Virus record (IMG/VR): IMGVR_UViG_3300001680_000191
Coordinates: 1 to 64,000 of that record
Direction: 5' to 3' (one strand)
Source of the DNA: a virus
DNA: 64,000 nt
The translations under genes were made by a program, and so were the position numbers. The notes under the pieces were generated by a model. The model was not told the DNA's origin. It did no database searches and saw only the letters and a program-made list of their open reading frames with translations. Below are positions 43,317 to 51,634 of the stretch, in pieces; the stretch's first letter is position 1; each line of letters opens with the position of its first letter.

Positions 43317-44071
43317 TCTCCCCGATCAAAGAACCTACCGCATATAAATGTGTGGAGTATCTTAAAGAAGTGATTCCCCCCGAGAGCGTTGTAGATACCT
43401 TCTTGTTTTATTCCGGCCAGCTTGAGTTTGATTTAGCACAATCTAACCGGCTATTGCGATGCCACACAAATCGCTATGTAATCTATGAGTTTTGGTATTG
43501 TATGCAGGAAGACCCTGAACGCGTAGCCGAGATTGCCGAATATTTTAGGGAGCGCTCCGACCCTATTTCTTATACCTTTCTACAAAAATCCTGGGCCGGA
43601 CTGAAAGATCACTACGTACGCGCCGCCATCTTTTTCCTGTTAAACATCTATTCTGAAGATGGATATGTTTCCTCGGGCAAATTGAACCTTCAACAGTATA
43701 GCCCAATTATGCTTAATAGAATAAAACAATGCTCCTTCGAAAACATGAGAATCAATTTTTATAAAGATGAAGAGTTCTTTGCGGGAGCTTCTTATATTGA
43801 GAAGCCGGAATACCTCGTGTTTCCCATGGGGAAGTTTAACTACAACCTTTTTGAAGAGGGCAAGAGCTATGGGTATGAGTCAACTCCTGTCAATCACACC
43901 AACACGAAGCTATCGATAGATGAGTTACAACACAAAACTCTTGTGCTTTACAAATATCACAAAGAGGTTCTTAAATTGTACGATGGCTACAACATAGCCA
44001 TGATCAATAAATATGGAAAAGTCACCGAGAGTGCCGACCACTGCGAGGATTTAGTAATTGCAAATTTCTGA
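43313..44071 (+). CDS. Degenerate D12-class methyltransferase paralogue (catalytically dead)
   Basis: 252 aa. Lines up with the active Dam at 18435 along its length: F-L-F-Y-S-G-Q-L-E-F-D-L-A against F-L-G-G-G-S-I-E-L-A-L-A, E-F-W-Y-C-M-Q-E-D-P-E-R-V against W-F-W-Q-A-L-L-K-D-P-E-R-L, and the final E-D-L-V-I-A-N-F against E-I-I-I-T-N-L-P. The Gly-rich SAM loop is broken and no D-P-P-Y is present. It is likely a pseudoenzyme, perhaps a DNA-binding or regulatory partner. By-eye alignment; the homology is clear to me but should be scored. Confidence 0.6.
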   Translation: MISPIKEPTAYKCVEYLKEVIPPESVVDTFLFYSGQLEFDLAQSNRLLRCHTNRYVIYEFWYCMQEDPERVAEIAEYFRERSDPISYTFLQKSWAGLKDHYVRAAIFFLLNIYSEDGYVSSGKLNLQQYSPIMLNRIKQCSFENMRINFYKDEEFFAGASYIEKPEYLVFPMGKFNYNLFEEGKSYGYESTPVNHTNTKLSIDELQHKTLVLYKYHKEVLKLYDGYNIAMINKYGKVTESADHCEDLVIANF

Positions 44072-44408
44072 ACTAATACGGGCATGTGCCCTCTTTGCTA
44101 CGGCTCAGGCTCTGGTATGGTTTCAGCTTTACTCACAGTATATCTGGAATTGGTGGGAAAACCGACCGTTGGTTGCGGCCATCGTGTTTGGAATCCCCGC
44201 TAGTCTTTGTTTCTGGTATGGCACACGGATAGCTGTTGCGGCAACTAGTGCTGCATGGTCGGCGAGGCTTCTCGGTTTTGGCATGTCTTACATGACATTC
44301 CCGATTTTAACGTGGTGGCTGTTGGGGGAATCAATGTTTACGACCAAGACGATGATCTGCGTAGCTCTGTCTTTTGCCATCCTGTCCGTTCAACTGTTTT
44401 GGAAATAA
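44058..44408 (+). CDS. Integral membrane protein (3-4 helices)
   Basis: 116 aa, TTG start with GAGGAT before it, overlapping the previous gene by 14 bases. Hydrophobic segments lie near residues 8-25, 39-56, 60-88 and 96-114, many aromatic residues (W-F-Q-L-Y, I-W-N-W-W). The order fits half of a small drug/metabolite transporter-like protein, but no signature allows a name. An inner-membrane location is safe to infer. Confidence 0.6.
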   Translation: MQISELIRACALFATAQALVWFQLYSQYIWNWWENRPLVAAIVFGIPASLCFWYGTRIAVAATSAAWSARLLGFGMSYMTFPILTWWLLGESMFTTKTMICVALSFAILSVQLFWK

Positions 44409-44411
44409 GAA

Positions 44412-45170
44412 ATGTCAAATATTTATTTATTTGATGTAGACGGGACCCTAACCCCCCCTAAAGAAAAGATCCATGGCCCCTTTGCGTGCACTTTTTTAAA
44501 ATGGGCGAAGGGTAAAGAGATATATATTGTATCAGGGGGTTCCTTTGTGCGCATACTGGACCAACTAGGTACGGATATTGTAAAAGAATGTGCTGGTGTA
44601 TTTGCTTGCATGGGAAATATTTTTTACCAGAGGCTCGATCAAATTAACCCGTCGGCCTTCGAAGAGTGGCAAATTATTTATGAGAATAAATTTCGCAGAC
44701 CACGTGGCCTGTATAAAAAGCTAGACAAAATAGTAGAGGAGTCCTCCTACCATACTAAAACAGGTAGCCACTATGAAGAAAGAGTGGGTATGCTAAACTT
44801 TTCAATCGTTGGTGCGAATGCCACAGTGCAACAACGCAAAGACTATGTTTCATACGATGGGGAACACCATGAAAGGGAAGAACTGGTCGATAAGCTAACA
44901 AAACACTACCCCAGTTTAGATTTTGTTATCGGTGGGGCAGTTAGCATAGACATTTTTAAGGTGGGAGATGACAAATCTCAAATTATAGACAGGTATTTTG
45001 ACGAAGCCTTAGAACATAATAAGATAATATTTGTCGGAGATCGCATTCCATTCCCCGGTAACGACTGTTCATTAGCAATCGCGCTCCGACAGCATCCCAA
45101 TGGGAGTGTTCATGAGATAGAAACGTGGCGAGATACAGTAGAACTATTAAAGACTGAGCCTTTTGCGTAG
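44412..45170 (+). CDS. HAD-family phosphatase, phosphomannomutase (PMM)-like
   Basis: 252 aa. Motif I is L-F-D-V-D-G-T-L-T-P (nucleophile Asp ~8), motif II I-V-S-G-G-S-F (Ser ~41), and motif III/IV I-F-V-G-D-R-I-P-F-P-G-N-D. The G-D-x-x-x-x-x-G-N-D ending and total length match eukaryote-type PMM, which interconverts mannose-6-P and mannose-1-P. Phage examples could supply sugar phosphates for surface or DNA modification. Alternatively a generic sugar phosphatase. Confidence 0.75.
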   Translation: MSNIYLFDVDGTLTPPKEKIHGPFACTFLKWAKGKEIYIVSGGSFVRILDQLGTDIVKECAGVFACMGNIFYQRLDQINPSAFEEWQIIYENKFRRPRGLYKKLDKIVEESSYHTKTGSHYEERVGMLNFSIVGANATVQQRKDYVSYDGEHHEREELVDKLTKHYPSLDFVIGGAVSIDIFKVGDDKSQIIDRYFDEALEHNKIIFVGDRIPFPGNDCSLAIALRQHPNGSVHEIETWRDTVELLKTEPFA

Positions 45171-45186
45171 ATACTGATAAAAACAA

Positions 45187-45195
45187 CTATTTATA
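45187..45195 (+). promoter_or_regulatory. CTATTTATA motif upstream of 1186-aa gene
   Basis: Second copy of the nine-base element, 17 bases before ATG 45212 with GCGAGG between them. Confidence 0.35.
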
Positions 45196-45211
45196 AAGGC
45201 GAGGTAAATTA

Positions 45212-48200
45212 ATGGACATTTCTACAGGCAATTGGTTCGAGTATCTTCGAGAAGAAGTTTTAACAGAGGGGCTCCGAGACATCGGGCTCCCCGAACAAGT
45301 CATCGACTTTATTGAGAACGCGATGCCGAACGCGCCCGAGAAGTCAAAGATGTACGCTGGCAATCAGTGGAAGCAGTGGGAACTAAACCGCGCCTATTTC
45401 TCACGCCCGCAAGATCACTGGGTTCGCTGGATGAAGGACAACTTCAGGGACCAGATTCAAGCGAATATCATACCGGGTCAAGGGGACATGGGCGAGATTG
45501 TCGCCCGCACAATCACTCCCTTCTCCACGGGCGACCCCCAACGTAAGCGCGAGATGTACGACGAAGAGACCGTCAAACGAAACAAGATGATTGTCTTTGT
45601 TGTACAGAATGTCAAGAACACCATCGGCAAGCCCATGGGCGCCTGGCGCAAGTCATTTATGAAAGCTGTCAAAGCTTTAAGTAAGGCTGGTGTCCCTTCC
45701 GAGAAAGTTGAAGTAGTTAAAGATCATCTCGCTGCTACAATAATGTCAGAGTTTCGCCGCTGGTGGAACAATTATGATGAACTATTCTCTTGGCTGAACG
45801 ACGAGCCAACCAACTATGAGATGATCAAGGGTGAAGATAGCATCGACCAAGCTATGCGCACAGCCGTCGAGGATTTAAACAGCAGAGAAGATCCAGAACA
45901 GGTCATCCACCAGTTTGATGACGGCTCGTACTGGTATAACCTCAATGTATCTAACTGTGCCGTTGAAGGCGAGCGCATGGGACATTGTGGCGGCGACACT
46001 CGCGGCACACTCATATCCCTCCGCAAGCGCCAAAGCAAGCGCAAAGCCTCCTCATCTTACATCACGATGACTTACGAAGCTGAATCCTATGGTGGTGGTG
46101 GCACCCTATATCAGATTAAGGGGCGCAACAACGATGCTCCCCCCGAAGAAATGTGGGACCACATCGACTGGTTCATTAAGAATATGGATATCACATCGGT
46201 ACAGGAGACAGGCGAACACTCAAACGATTATAGCGGCTTTCAAGAGCTGAATGATTACCTCGCCGCCCGCAACCGAGACGTCAGTTTCACCGGCGCCATC
46301 GACGAAGAAGCCATCCAAGAAGCTGTGAATGAGGCTGCCGGCGAGTACGAGGGTGAGAACTCATCGATCGACGGCGAAGTTCAAGGACCAGATGACCACG
46401 GCGGCGAAGGCGTATATGTTTATATGACGAGCGACTGCAACATACAGATCGAACTAGGTTGGAAAGGGTTTGTCGAAGAATCCGGCGACTATGTGGCGAC
46501 ACTCAGCGAGAATGACACAACCGAAGACGATCGCTTTAAGAGGATCCCCACTAACAATTGGGGAAGTGAAGCGCGAGATTTTGTAAGCGACATGGAGATA
46601 GAGAATGTCGAGTGGGATCTACCCGGTGAAGGTGAGGTTGAGTGGAATGTTAGAATGTTGGAAGGCGTCCATCCTCCCGAATACGAGGGAGACCCGGCCG
46701 CCCGCGGCCCACAGACCGCGGTGCTTGAAATTTCGATTCGCAACATGGAACAGGAAGCCGCCGAGAATGAAGATGAAGCTGGACAAAACATGCGATACTT
46801 TGGCGAGCAAGTTCAAGAAAACTTCGAAGATGCTTACGAAGAGATCCATGAGAAGATACGCTCCAAACTAGCAGAAGAAGGGTATGCATCCAAGACTCCG
46901 TATGATCGTGAGCGCGCCGGCATGAGCGAGATGGATCTTGACAACTGGAAAATCTGGCAAGATGGTCCGAGACTGGAGTTTTGGTTCAGACGCGGAAAGA
47001 GGGACGACACTGCAATATTAAACTCTGGCGGTGACATCACCAGCGTCCCAAATGTGATCAAGATGTGGGGATTTGATGAAACGAGAGAAGGACACATGGA
47101 TGGAATATACCGCAAGATGTTCGGATCGCCTTCGGTGGGGCGCCCACCTCGTATAGAGAACGATGTTCTTAGCCGTAACATGGCGAGAAACTTAGAGAAA
47201 CTTTACTCTGCGGCCGAAGCGCCCGCATCAGGGCAGCAGCCGCTAGCCCTTGGCGATGAATATGAGGCTCCACCCGCTATGCTCGTATTAGCGAAGGACT
47301 CACGCTTTATCATCATGCCGGAGACAACATTAAAGAGGGAGCAATATCCCACCATGTTGCTCAACTGGAAATATGAGATTGGGGTGGGCAGCAAGTCATC
47401 GCCTGAAGAAGTTGAAGTTGTCAAAGACATTGTGAAATATTTTAATGAACACCCTGATATGGTGGAGGAAGCAGTAGCGGAAACAATCCGCTCAGCAATG
47501 GAAGGAACGGCAGCACTCGCTGACGCTACTAAGAATGATGTTATGTCAGGCAGATGGGCGAGCAACGCCATCCAAAATATCGACAGCCGCTTTGGAGGGG
47601 CCGCGGCTTCGGGATCCGATGCGTGGGCAGAGCGGGCAATAATGATTGCTACGTGGATCAAGGAAAACTTCGATCAGATGGGCGAAGTTGAGAAGTGGGT
47701 TGCTTGGTTCAAGTTTTTGAAGCCGCTGAAGGAGGGATACTTTAACCTCTCGCGCGACGGAGACATTGAGATGGATGACAACGATAACCTCGGACGCCCA
47801 GAGAGTTGGGGAAGGAAAGTTAAAGAACAGATGACGAAACTAGGTACGTGGGATTCCACTGTGAGGGACTATGCAGGCGTTCCAACCCAAGAGCCCATGG
47901 TGGGCACGCTGGGAGAGCCGCAGGCTGTAGGAGAGAGTACAGAGCAGCAGATTGATAGGATTGAGAGATTGCTGAGCGAAGCCGATGATTCTTACGACCT
48001 ACGAATCTATAACATCAAGATAGGCTGTGTTATTGATCGTGATAATGGCGGTTCAGAGTCTGAGACTGCCACAGAGATTCGAGGTGTTGACTCCGTAACC
48101 ACAGTGCGCCCAATTGCTGCCACCAAGCGCTCGATAACAGCCACATCTGAATATGTGTTGTATGATATTAAGTTTGAATTGTTGGGGTCGGCGAGCAGAG

Positions 48201-48772
48201 TAGAGTATAGAGACGAAATTCTTCTGCCTCGCATGCGAAGGATCAAAGGGTTAAAGATAATGACAATATCATCTATGCATCGAATAAACCGGAAAGGAAC
48301 GATTCGCACCGTGCGAGAATCTAAAGTGTTGAAAGAATATGGATTCGGAGCAGCCAGTTCCAACAGCGGGCTAGCGGGACAGCTAGGCTCAGTTGCCGGA
48401 AGGAATAATCAGGGAAGCTCCCCCAACATGAAAACGCCGCGGCCAACCTTACAGGCAATTGTAGATGATTGGTCCGAAGGTGGCGTTAAAATATATGATG
48501 TTCCGACAGATCACGGCAACAGTGCCCACCACGTGATGATGCCGACTGAAGAATTAATAGGACTGATGGGCGCAATGTTCCGTGGACCCAAGGATATTTT
48601 TGATGGTGGATACCAAGACTTTATTGCTAATGGTGCACAAGCGCCTGTATATTTAGCGGTGGGTCAAAATGGCAGAGCAGCCGTAACTGGCAACGAGGAT
48701 CTTATTTGGTATGCCAAGAAGTCGGGCCTGGAAAACTTGCCCGTATTTATTAGTTATCAAAGGCAAGTCTAG
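45212..48772 (+). CDS. Giant protein with PcfJ-like region, possible virion protein
   Basis: 1186 aa. N-terminus N-W-F-E-Y-L-R-E-E-V-L-T-E-G-L contains L-T-E-G, a fit to T4-type prohead protease sites (L-x-E cut before small residue). Residues ~245-335 (N-C-A-V-E-G-E-R-M-G-H-C-G-G-D, S-L-R-K-R, Y-I-T-M-T-Y-E, Y-Q-I-K-G-R-N-N-D-A-P) follow the PcfJ-like domain order 'H-C-V-G-G, S-L-R, T-L-E, Q-I-K-G-x-x-N'. The rest is acidic with no recognised domain. Possibly an internal or injected virion protein. It overlaps the protease gene by one base. Confidence 0.45.
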   Translation: MDISTGNWFEYLREEVLTEGLRDIGLPEQVIDFIENAMPNAPEKSKMYAGNQWKQWELNRAYFSRPQDHWVRWMKDNFRDQIQANIIPGQGDMGEIVARTITPFSTGDPQRKREMYDEETVKRNKMIVFVVQNVKNTIGKPMGAWRKSFMKAVKALSKAGVPSEKVEVVKDHLAATIMSEFRRWWNNYDELFSWLNDEPTNYEMIKGEDSIDQAMRTAVEDLNSREDPEQVIHQFDDGSYWYNLNVSNCAVEGERMGHCGGDTRGTLISLRKRQSKRKASSSYITMTYEAESYGGGGTLYQIKGRNNDAPPEEMWDHIDWFIKNMDITSVQETGEHSNDYSGFQELNDYLAARNRDVSFTGAIDEEAIQEAVNEAAGEYEGENSSIDGEVQGPDDHGGEGVYVYMTSDCNIQIELGWKGFVEESGDYVATLSENDTTEDDRFKRIPTNNWGSEARDFVSDMEIENVEWDLPGEGEVEWNVRMLEGVHPPEYEGDPAARGPQTAVLEISIRNMEQEAAENEDEAGQNMRYFGEQVQENFEDAYEEIHEKIRSKLAEEGYASKTPYDRERAGMSEMDLDNWKIWQDGPRLEFWFRRGKRDDTAILNSGGDITSVPNVIKMWGFDETREGHMDGIYRKMFGSPSVGRPPRIENDVLSRNMARNLEKLYSAAEAPASGQQPLALGDEYEAPPAMLVLAKDSRFIIMPETTLKREQYPTMLLNWKYEIGVGSKSSPEEVEVVKDIVKYFNEHPDMVEEAVAETIRSAMEGTAALADATKNDVMSGRWASNAIQNIDSRFGGAAASGSDAWAERAIMIATWIKENFDQMGEVEKWVAWFKFLKPLKEGYFNLSRDGDIEMDDNDNLGRPESWGRKVKEQMTKLGTWDSTVRDYAGVPTQEPMVGTLGEPQAVGESTEQQIDRIERLLSEADDSYDLRIYNIKIGCVIDRDNGGSESETATEIRGVDSVTTVRPIAATKRSITATSEYVLYDIKFELLGSASRVEYRDEILLPRMRRIKGLKIMTISSMHRINRKGTIRTVRESKVLKEYGFGAASSNSGLAGQLGSVAGRNNQGSSPNMKTPRPTLQAIVDDWSEGGVKIYDVPTDHGNSAHHVMMPTEELIGLMGAMFRGPKDIFDGGYQDFIANGAQAPVYLAVGQNGRAAVTGNEDLIWYAKKSGLENLPVFISYQRQV

Positions 48773-49548
48773 TGTCGAAAGGCGTTATAAAGAAAGCATT
48801 AGGTGCCCTAGTCGCCCTAGGCATCCTTGCCTTGTTGGTATTGCTATCCATTCAATCTATAAATGAAGATTTAAGAATATCTAAATCCGATATGGGCATG
48901 AGTAACGACCTATCCTATAAAGAAAAAAGGGCAGCGTCAACCTCACGAATGAGCGCTGTTCGTATTGTGTCAATGACTTCGGATGGGAGTGGTATGTCCA
49001 GCATGAGTGGCACTTACGTGACGGTGATGGGGCGTTATTACGTGCTTACGGTTATGCACGGCATCGCCGGCCCCTGTGAGCTTACAAAGATTATCGTTGA
49101 GGATGTGTATTACGATTGTATTAAATATATTACCGTAGATTCGCTCCACGACTACGCAATCATGGAGGTTGAAAAGATTTTTTCGCGCCACCCCATCAGT
49201 ATTATTCTTGACACCCCTTTAATTCAATCGTCCTCGGGGCGCCACTCATCTGTCTTGGCAAACGTCTATTACACAGGGTTCCCAAATGCGATGGGACCTT
49301 TCACGGTGAGGGGGCACATTATGGGCTATGATGCTTTCGGGAGCAAAAATATCTATATACTTTCATACGCCTGGATGGGCGCCTCTGGTTCTGGCGTTTT
49401 TAACGAGGATGCAAAACTTATAGGATACGTCATCGCGCTAGATGTAGGAAAAACAGAGGACGGGGTTCAGGTCTTGGAAAATGTTGTAATGGTGGGCTCC
49501 TCCAAAAATATTAATTGGTCTCCGCTCTTTAAAGAGTTTTACGAATAA
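48772..49548 (+). CDS. Membrane-anchored trypsin-like serine protease
   Basis: 258 aa, GTG start. Residues ~8-28 are one membrane helix (A-L-G-A-L-V-A-L-G-I-L-A-L-L-V-L-L). The protease part has His in L-T-V-M-H-G-I-A-G (~96), Asp in L-H-D-Y-A-I-M-E-V (~127) and Ser in G-A-S-G-S-G-V-F-N (~206), the trypsin order. If exported it would face the periplasm. It could cleave virion or host envelope proteins; the gene sits between the PcfJ-like and fibre-like genes. Confidence 0.75.
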   Translation: MSKGVIKKALGALVALGILALLVLLSIQSINEDLRISKSDMGMSNDLSYKEKRAASTSRMSAVRIVSMTSDGSGMSSMSGTYVTVMGRYYVLTVMHGIAGPCELTKIIVEDVYYDCIKYITVDSLHDYAIMEVEKIFSRHPISIILDTPLIQSSSGRHSSVLANVYYTGFPNAMGPFTVRGHIMGYDAFGSKNIYILSYAWMGASGSGVFNEDAKLIGYVIALDVGKTEDGVQVLENVVMVGSSKNINWSPLFKEFYE

Positions 49549-49560
49549 GGTATAATAACA

Positions 49561-49755
49561 ATGAAAACTGCAAAAGATGAAAAGTGTGTGTTTAAAGCAC
49601 TCTTTGAAAAAATGGAAAAACTAGATCGCGATATGCGCGATGTTAAAGAAACGCTATTACGATTAAAGGAACAAATCTTAAATCCCGATGACTTGGCCCA
49701 ATTACAGACAGAGTATGAGTTATTTACCACAGGAGAAAATACCGATGACCACTGA
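49561..49755 (+). CDS. Small coiled-coil protein
   Basis: 64 aa, almost entirely helical heptads (F-E-K-M-E-K-L-D-R-D-M-R-D-V-K-E-T-L-L). It follows the protease by 12 bases and overlaps the next gene. It may oligomerise; no family recognised. Confidence 0.5.
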   Translation: MKTAKDEKCVFKALFEKMEKLDRDMRDVKETLLRLKEQILNPDDLAQLQTEYELFTTGENTDDH

Positions 49756-50086
49756 ACCAGATATAACCCATTTAGAGTTGGCTACTGAGCCAGAGGATCT
49801 AAAGCCCAAACCACCCCCTCGCCTGGCGCCGAGAGGAATAAGAACCTTTACCGTGTGTCGCCAGAGTGACGAAACCGGAGTATCAGGCGAAGGTGTTGTA
49901 ATCGAAGGGGTGTCGTTGGCCTCTGGCCACTGTATCATCCATTGGCTGTTTCCGCCCCCACGCGGCGGCATTGCTATTTTTGATTCGTTAGATGATTTTT
50001 TGAAGGTGCACGTTAAACCTCACCCAACCAACAAAACTATCATCACTTTTGAGGATGGCGAACAGAATACTTACGAGGGAGGATAG
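49745..50086 (+). CDS. Small protein of unknown function
   Basis: 113 aa. I start it at ATG 49745, preceded by an AGGAG just upstream, instead of the longer frame from 49688. Acidic N-terminus, P-K-P-P-P-R-L-A-P linker, then a beta-rich part (I-I-H-W-L-F-P-P-P-R-G-G-I). It lies before the fibre-like genes, six bases upstream, so may be part of the virion operon. Confidence 0.5.
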   Translation: MTTEPDITHLELATEPEDLKPKPPPRLAPRGIRTFTVCRQSDETGVSGEGVVIEGVSLASGHCIIHWLFPPPRGGIAIFDSLDDFLKVHVKPHPTNKTIITFEDGEQNTYEGG

Positions 50087-50091
50087 TATAG

Positions 50092-50535
50092 ATGAGTTAT
50101 AAATTCACACGCGAAACCCACACCTTCGAAGAAATGGGCCCAGACCCCACAACCCTTACAAATGATACCGGTGGTGGTGATGTGGTTACATTTGGGACGG
50201 GTAACTTGACGTCAGGCAAGATATACTATCTTTCCTCTGGGGGAGCCTGGACCGAAACAGACGCAGATGCCATTGCTTCAAGTGATGGATTGCTTGGGAT
50301 CGCTCTGGGGGCTGCCCCCGCTGACGGACTTCTTCTGCGTGGGTTTTTTGATGCGGCAACCTATCTCTCAAACTTCATATCAGGTCTGCCTGTATATCTT
50401 TCCGCCACCGCTGCATCCATGGACACAACTCAACCTGCAGGCGCCGGCGATGTTGTTAGGTGCGTGGGTTACTGCACAGACACCGCCAACGTCATTTATT
50501 TTAACCCGAGCGCCACAACAATAGAGTTGTCGTAA
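50092..50535 (+). CDS. Fibre/decoration-like protein
   Basis: 147 aa. The second half (Y-Y-L-S-S-G-G-A-W, G-L-L-G-I-A-L-G, G-L-P-V-Y-L-S, G-D-V-V-R-C-V-G-Y-C and I-Y-F-N-P-S) follows the domain often found at the C-terminus of marine phage tail fibres and capsid decoration proteins. Gly/Thr/Ala rich and without charge clusters. Start ATG after GGAGGATAG. It overlaps the BNR gene by one base, so it may assemble with it on the tail. Confidence 0.6.
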   Translation: MSYKFTRETHTFEEMGPDPTTLTNDTGGGDVVTFGTGNLTSGKIYYLSSGGAWTETDADAIASSDGLLGIALGAAPADGLLLRGFFDAATYLSNFISGLPVYLSATAASMDTTQPAGAGDVVRCVGYCTDTANVIYFNPSATTIELS

Positions 50536-51611
50536 TGGCAATCAACAAAGTCAACGGAATCTTATTCTCCGATATCAGCAAAGTTCAAAATGTTGACGAC
50601 ACAGATATTGATAAGATAAATGGACTAGCCGCCGGAGAAGCCGCACCAGCAGAGCACAGCCCTCTGTGGGTTGCAGTTGGAAGTAATAAACTCGCCTACT
50701 CAACAAACGGCACAGACTGGACAGACCTTACCATGACCGGAGTATCCGCCCTTAAAGATCTTACATTTGGCAAGAACTCTAGCGGCACGGACGCATGGTA
50801 TGGGTGTTCAACTACCGACTCGAAAGGGTTTGCCTATACCACAGATGTTACAGATGCCGATTCGTGGTCGACAGTCAATCCTCCCGGTACTGGCGGCGGC
50901 ACCGCAATAGAGTATAGTGTCAACGGAACAATAATAATGGGCAGAGAACATGAGAACTACTCAATACGTCGCTCTACGGACTACGGAATTACCTGGGTTA
51001 ATTCAACTATTGGTAACATTCCGGGCAATGCGCCCAAGGCGACAGATTCTTTAGCGACAAATGGGGAAGGTGTATGGCTAGCAGGTATGGGAACACTTGG
51101 CGTCATTTTGAAGTCTTTTGATGACGGCATTAACTGGTATAAGTCTGCTGATCTTGGAAGCGACCAACACATTGGTTTGGAATACGCGAACGGCGCATGG
51201 GTAGCCACCGAGAAAAGCAAAACAATTAACGTTTGTACCTCAGTAGCAGAAAGTAATATCACAGACACTTGGACACAAGTAGACCCCCCAACCACTAAAA
51301 CCGGAGATTCAATAGCCCATATCACCGGCAGTACATGGATGGTTGGTGGTGGGAGAAGGAAGATGTGGAAGAGCACTGATAATGCAGCATCTTGGGTTCA
51401 AGTAACAAGTCTTACTAACTACGGAGGGAGCACATCCACTAATAACAATGCCTACTCGCTGGCATCAGACGGCACGAGCGTCATCGCTACCGGTAGAGAG
51501 GGGTATATTAACATATCAACAGATCTTGGGGAAACATGGACAACTGTTCACACTATGCCAGGCAATCAGCATATGGTATCGGTTGAATACAACAAGGTTA
51601 AGCCTTTTTAA
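50535..51611 (+). CDS. BNR/Asp-box beta-propeller protein, candidate receptor-binding fibre
   Basis: 358 aa. At least four Asp-box repeats are visible: S-T-N-G-T-D-W (~57), S-T-D-Y-G-I-T-W (~147), S-F-D-D-G-I-N-W (~196), S-T-D-N-A-A-S-W and S-T-D-L-G-E-T-W (C-terminal third). These fold into a six- or seven-bladed propeller as in sialidases. No sialidase catalytic Arg triad was identified, so binding of host surface glycans or proteins is more likely than cleavage. N-terminal 45 residues may attach to the fibre. Confidence 0.7.
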   Translation: MAINKVNGILFSDISKVQNVDDTDIDKINGLAAGEAAPAEHSPLWVAVGSNKLAYSTNGTDWTDLTMTGVSALKDLTFGKNSSGTDAWYGCSTTDSKGFAYTTDVTDADSWSTVNPPGTGGGTAIEYSVNGTIIMGREHENYSIRRSTDYGITWVNSTIGNIPGNAPKATDSLATNGEGVWLAGMGTLGVILKSFDDGINWYKSADLGSDQHIGLEYANGAWVATEKSKTINVCTSVAESNITDTWTQVDPPTTKTGDSIAHITGSTWMVGGGRRKMWKSTDNAASWVQVTSLTNYGGSTSTNNNAYSLASDGTSVIATGREGYINISTDLGETWTTVHTMPGNQHMVSVEYNKVKPF

Positions 51612-51622
51612 CATAAAGGAAA

Positions 51623-51631
51623 CTATTTATA
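51623..51631 (+). promoter_or_regulatory. CTATTTATA motif upstream of nucleotidyltransferase-like gene
   Basis: Third copy, lying between the AAAGGA ribosome site and the ATG at 51635. Position inside the translation leader makes a pure promoter role doubtful for this copy. Confidence 0.3.
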
Positions 51632-51634
51632 AAC

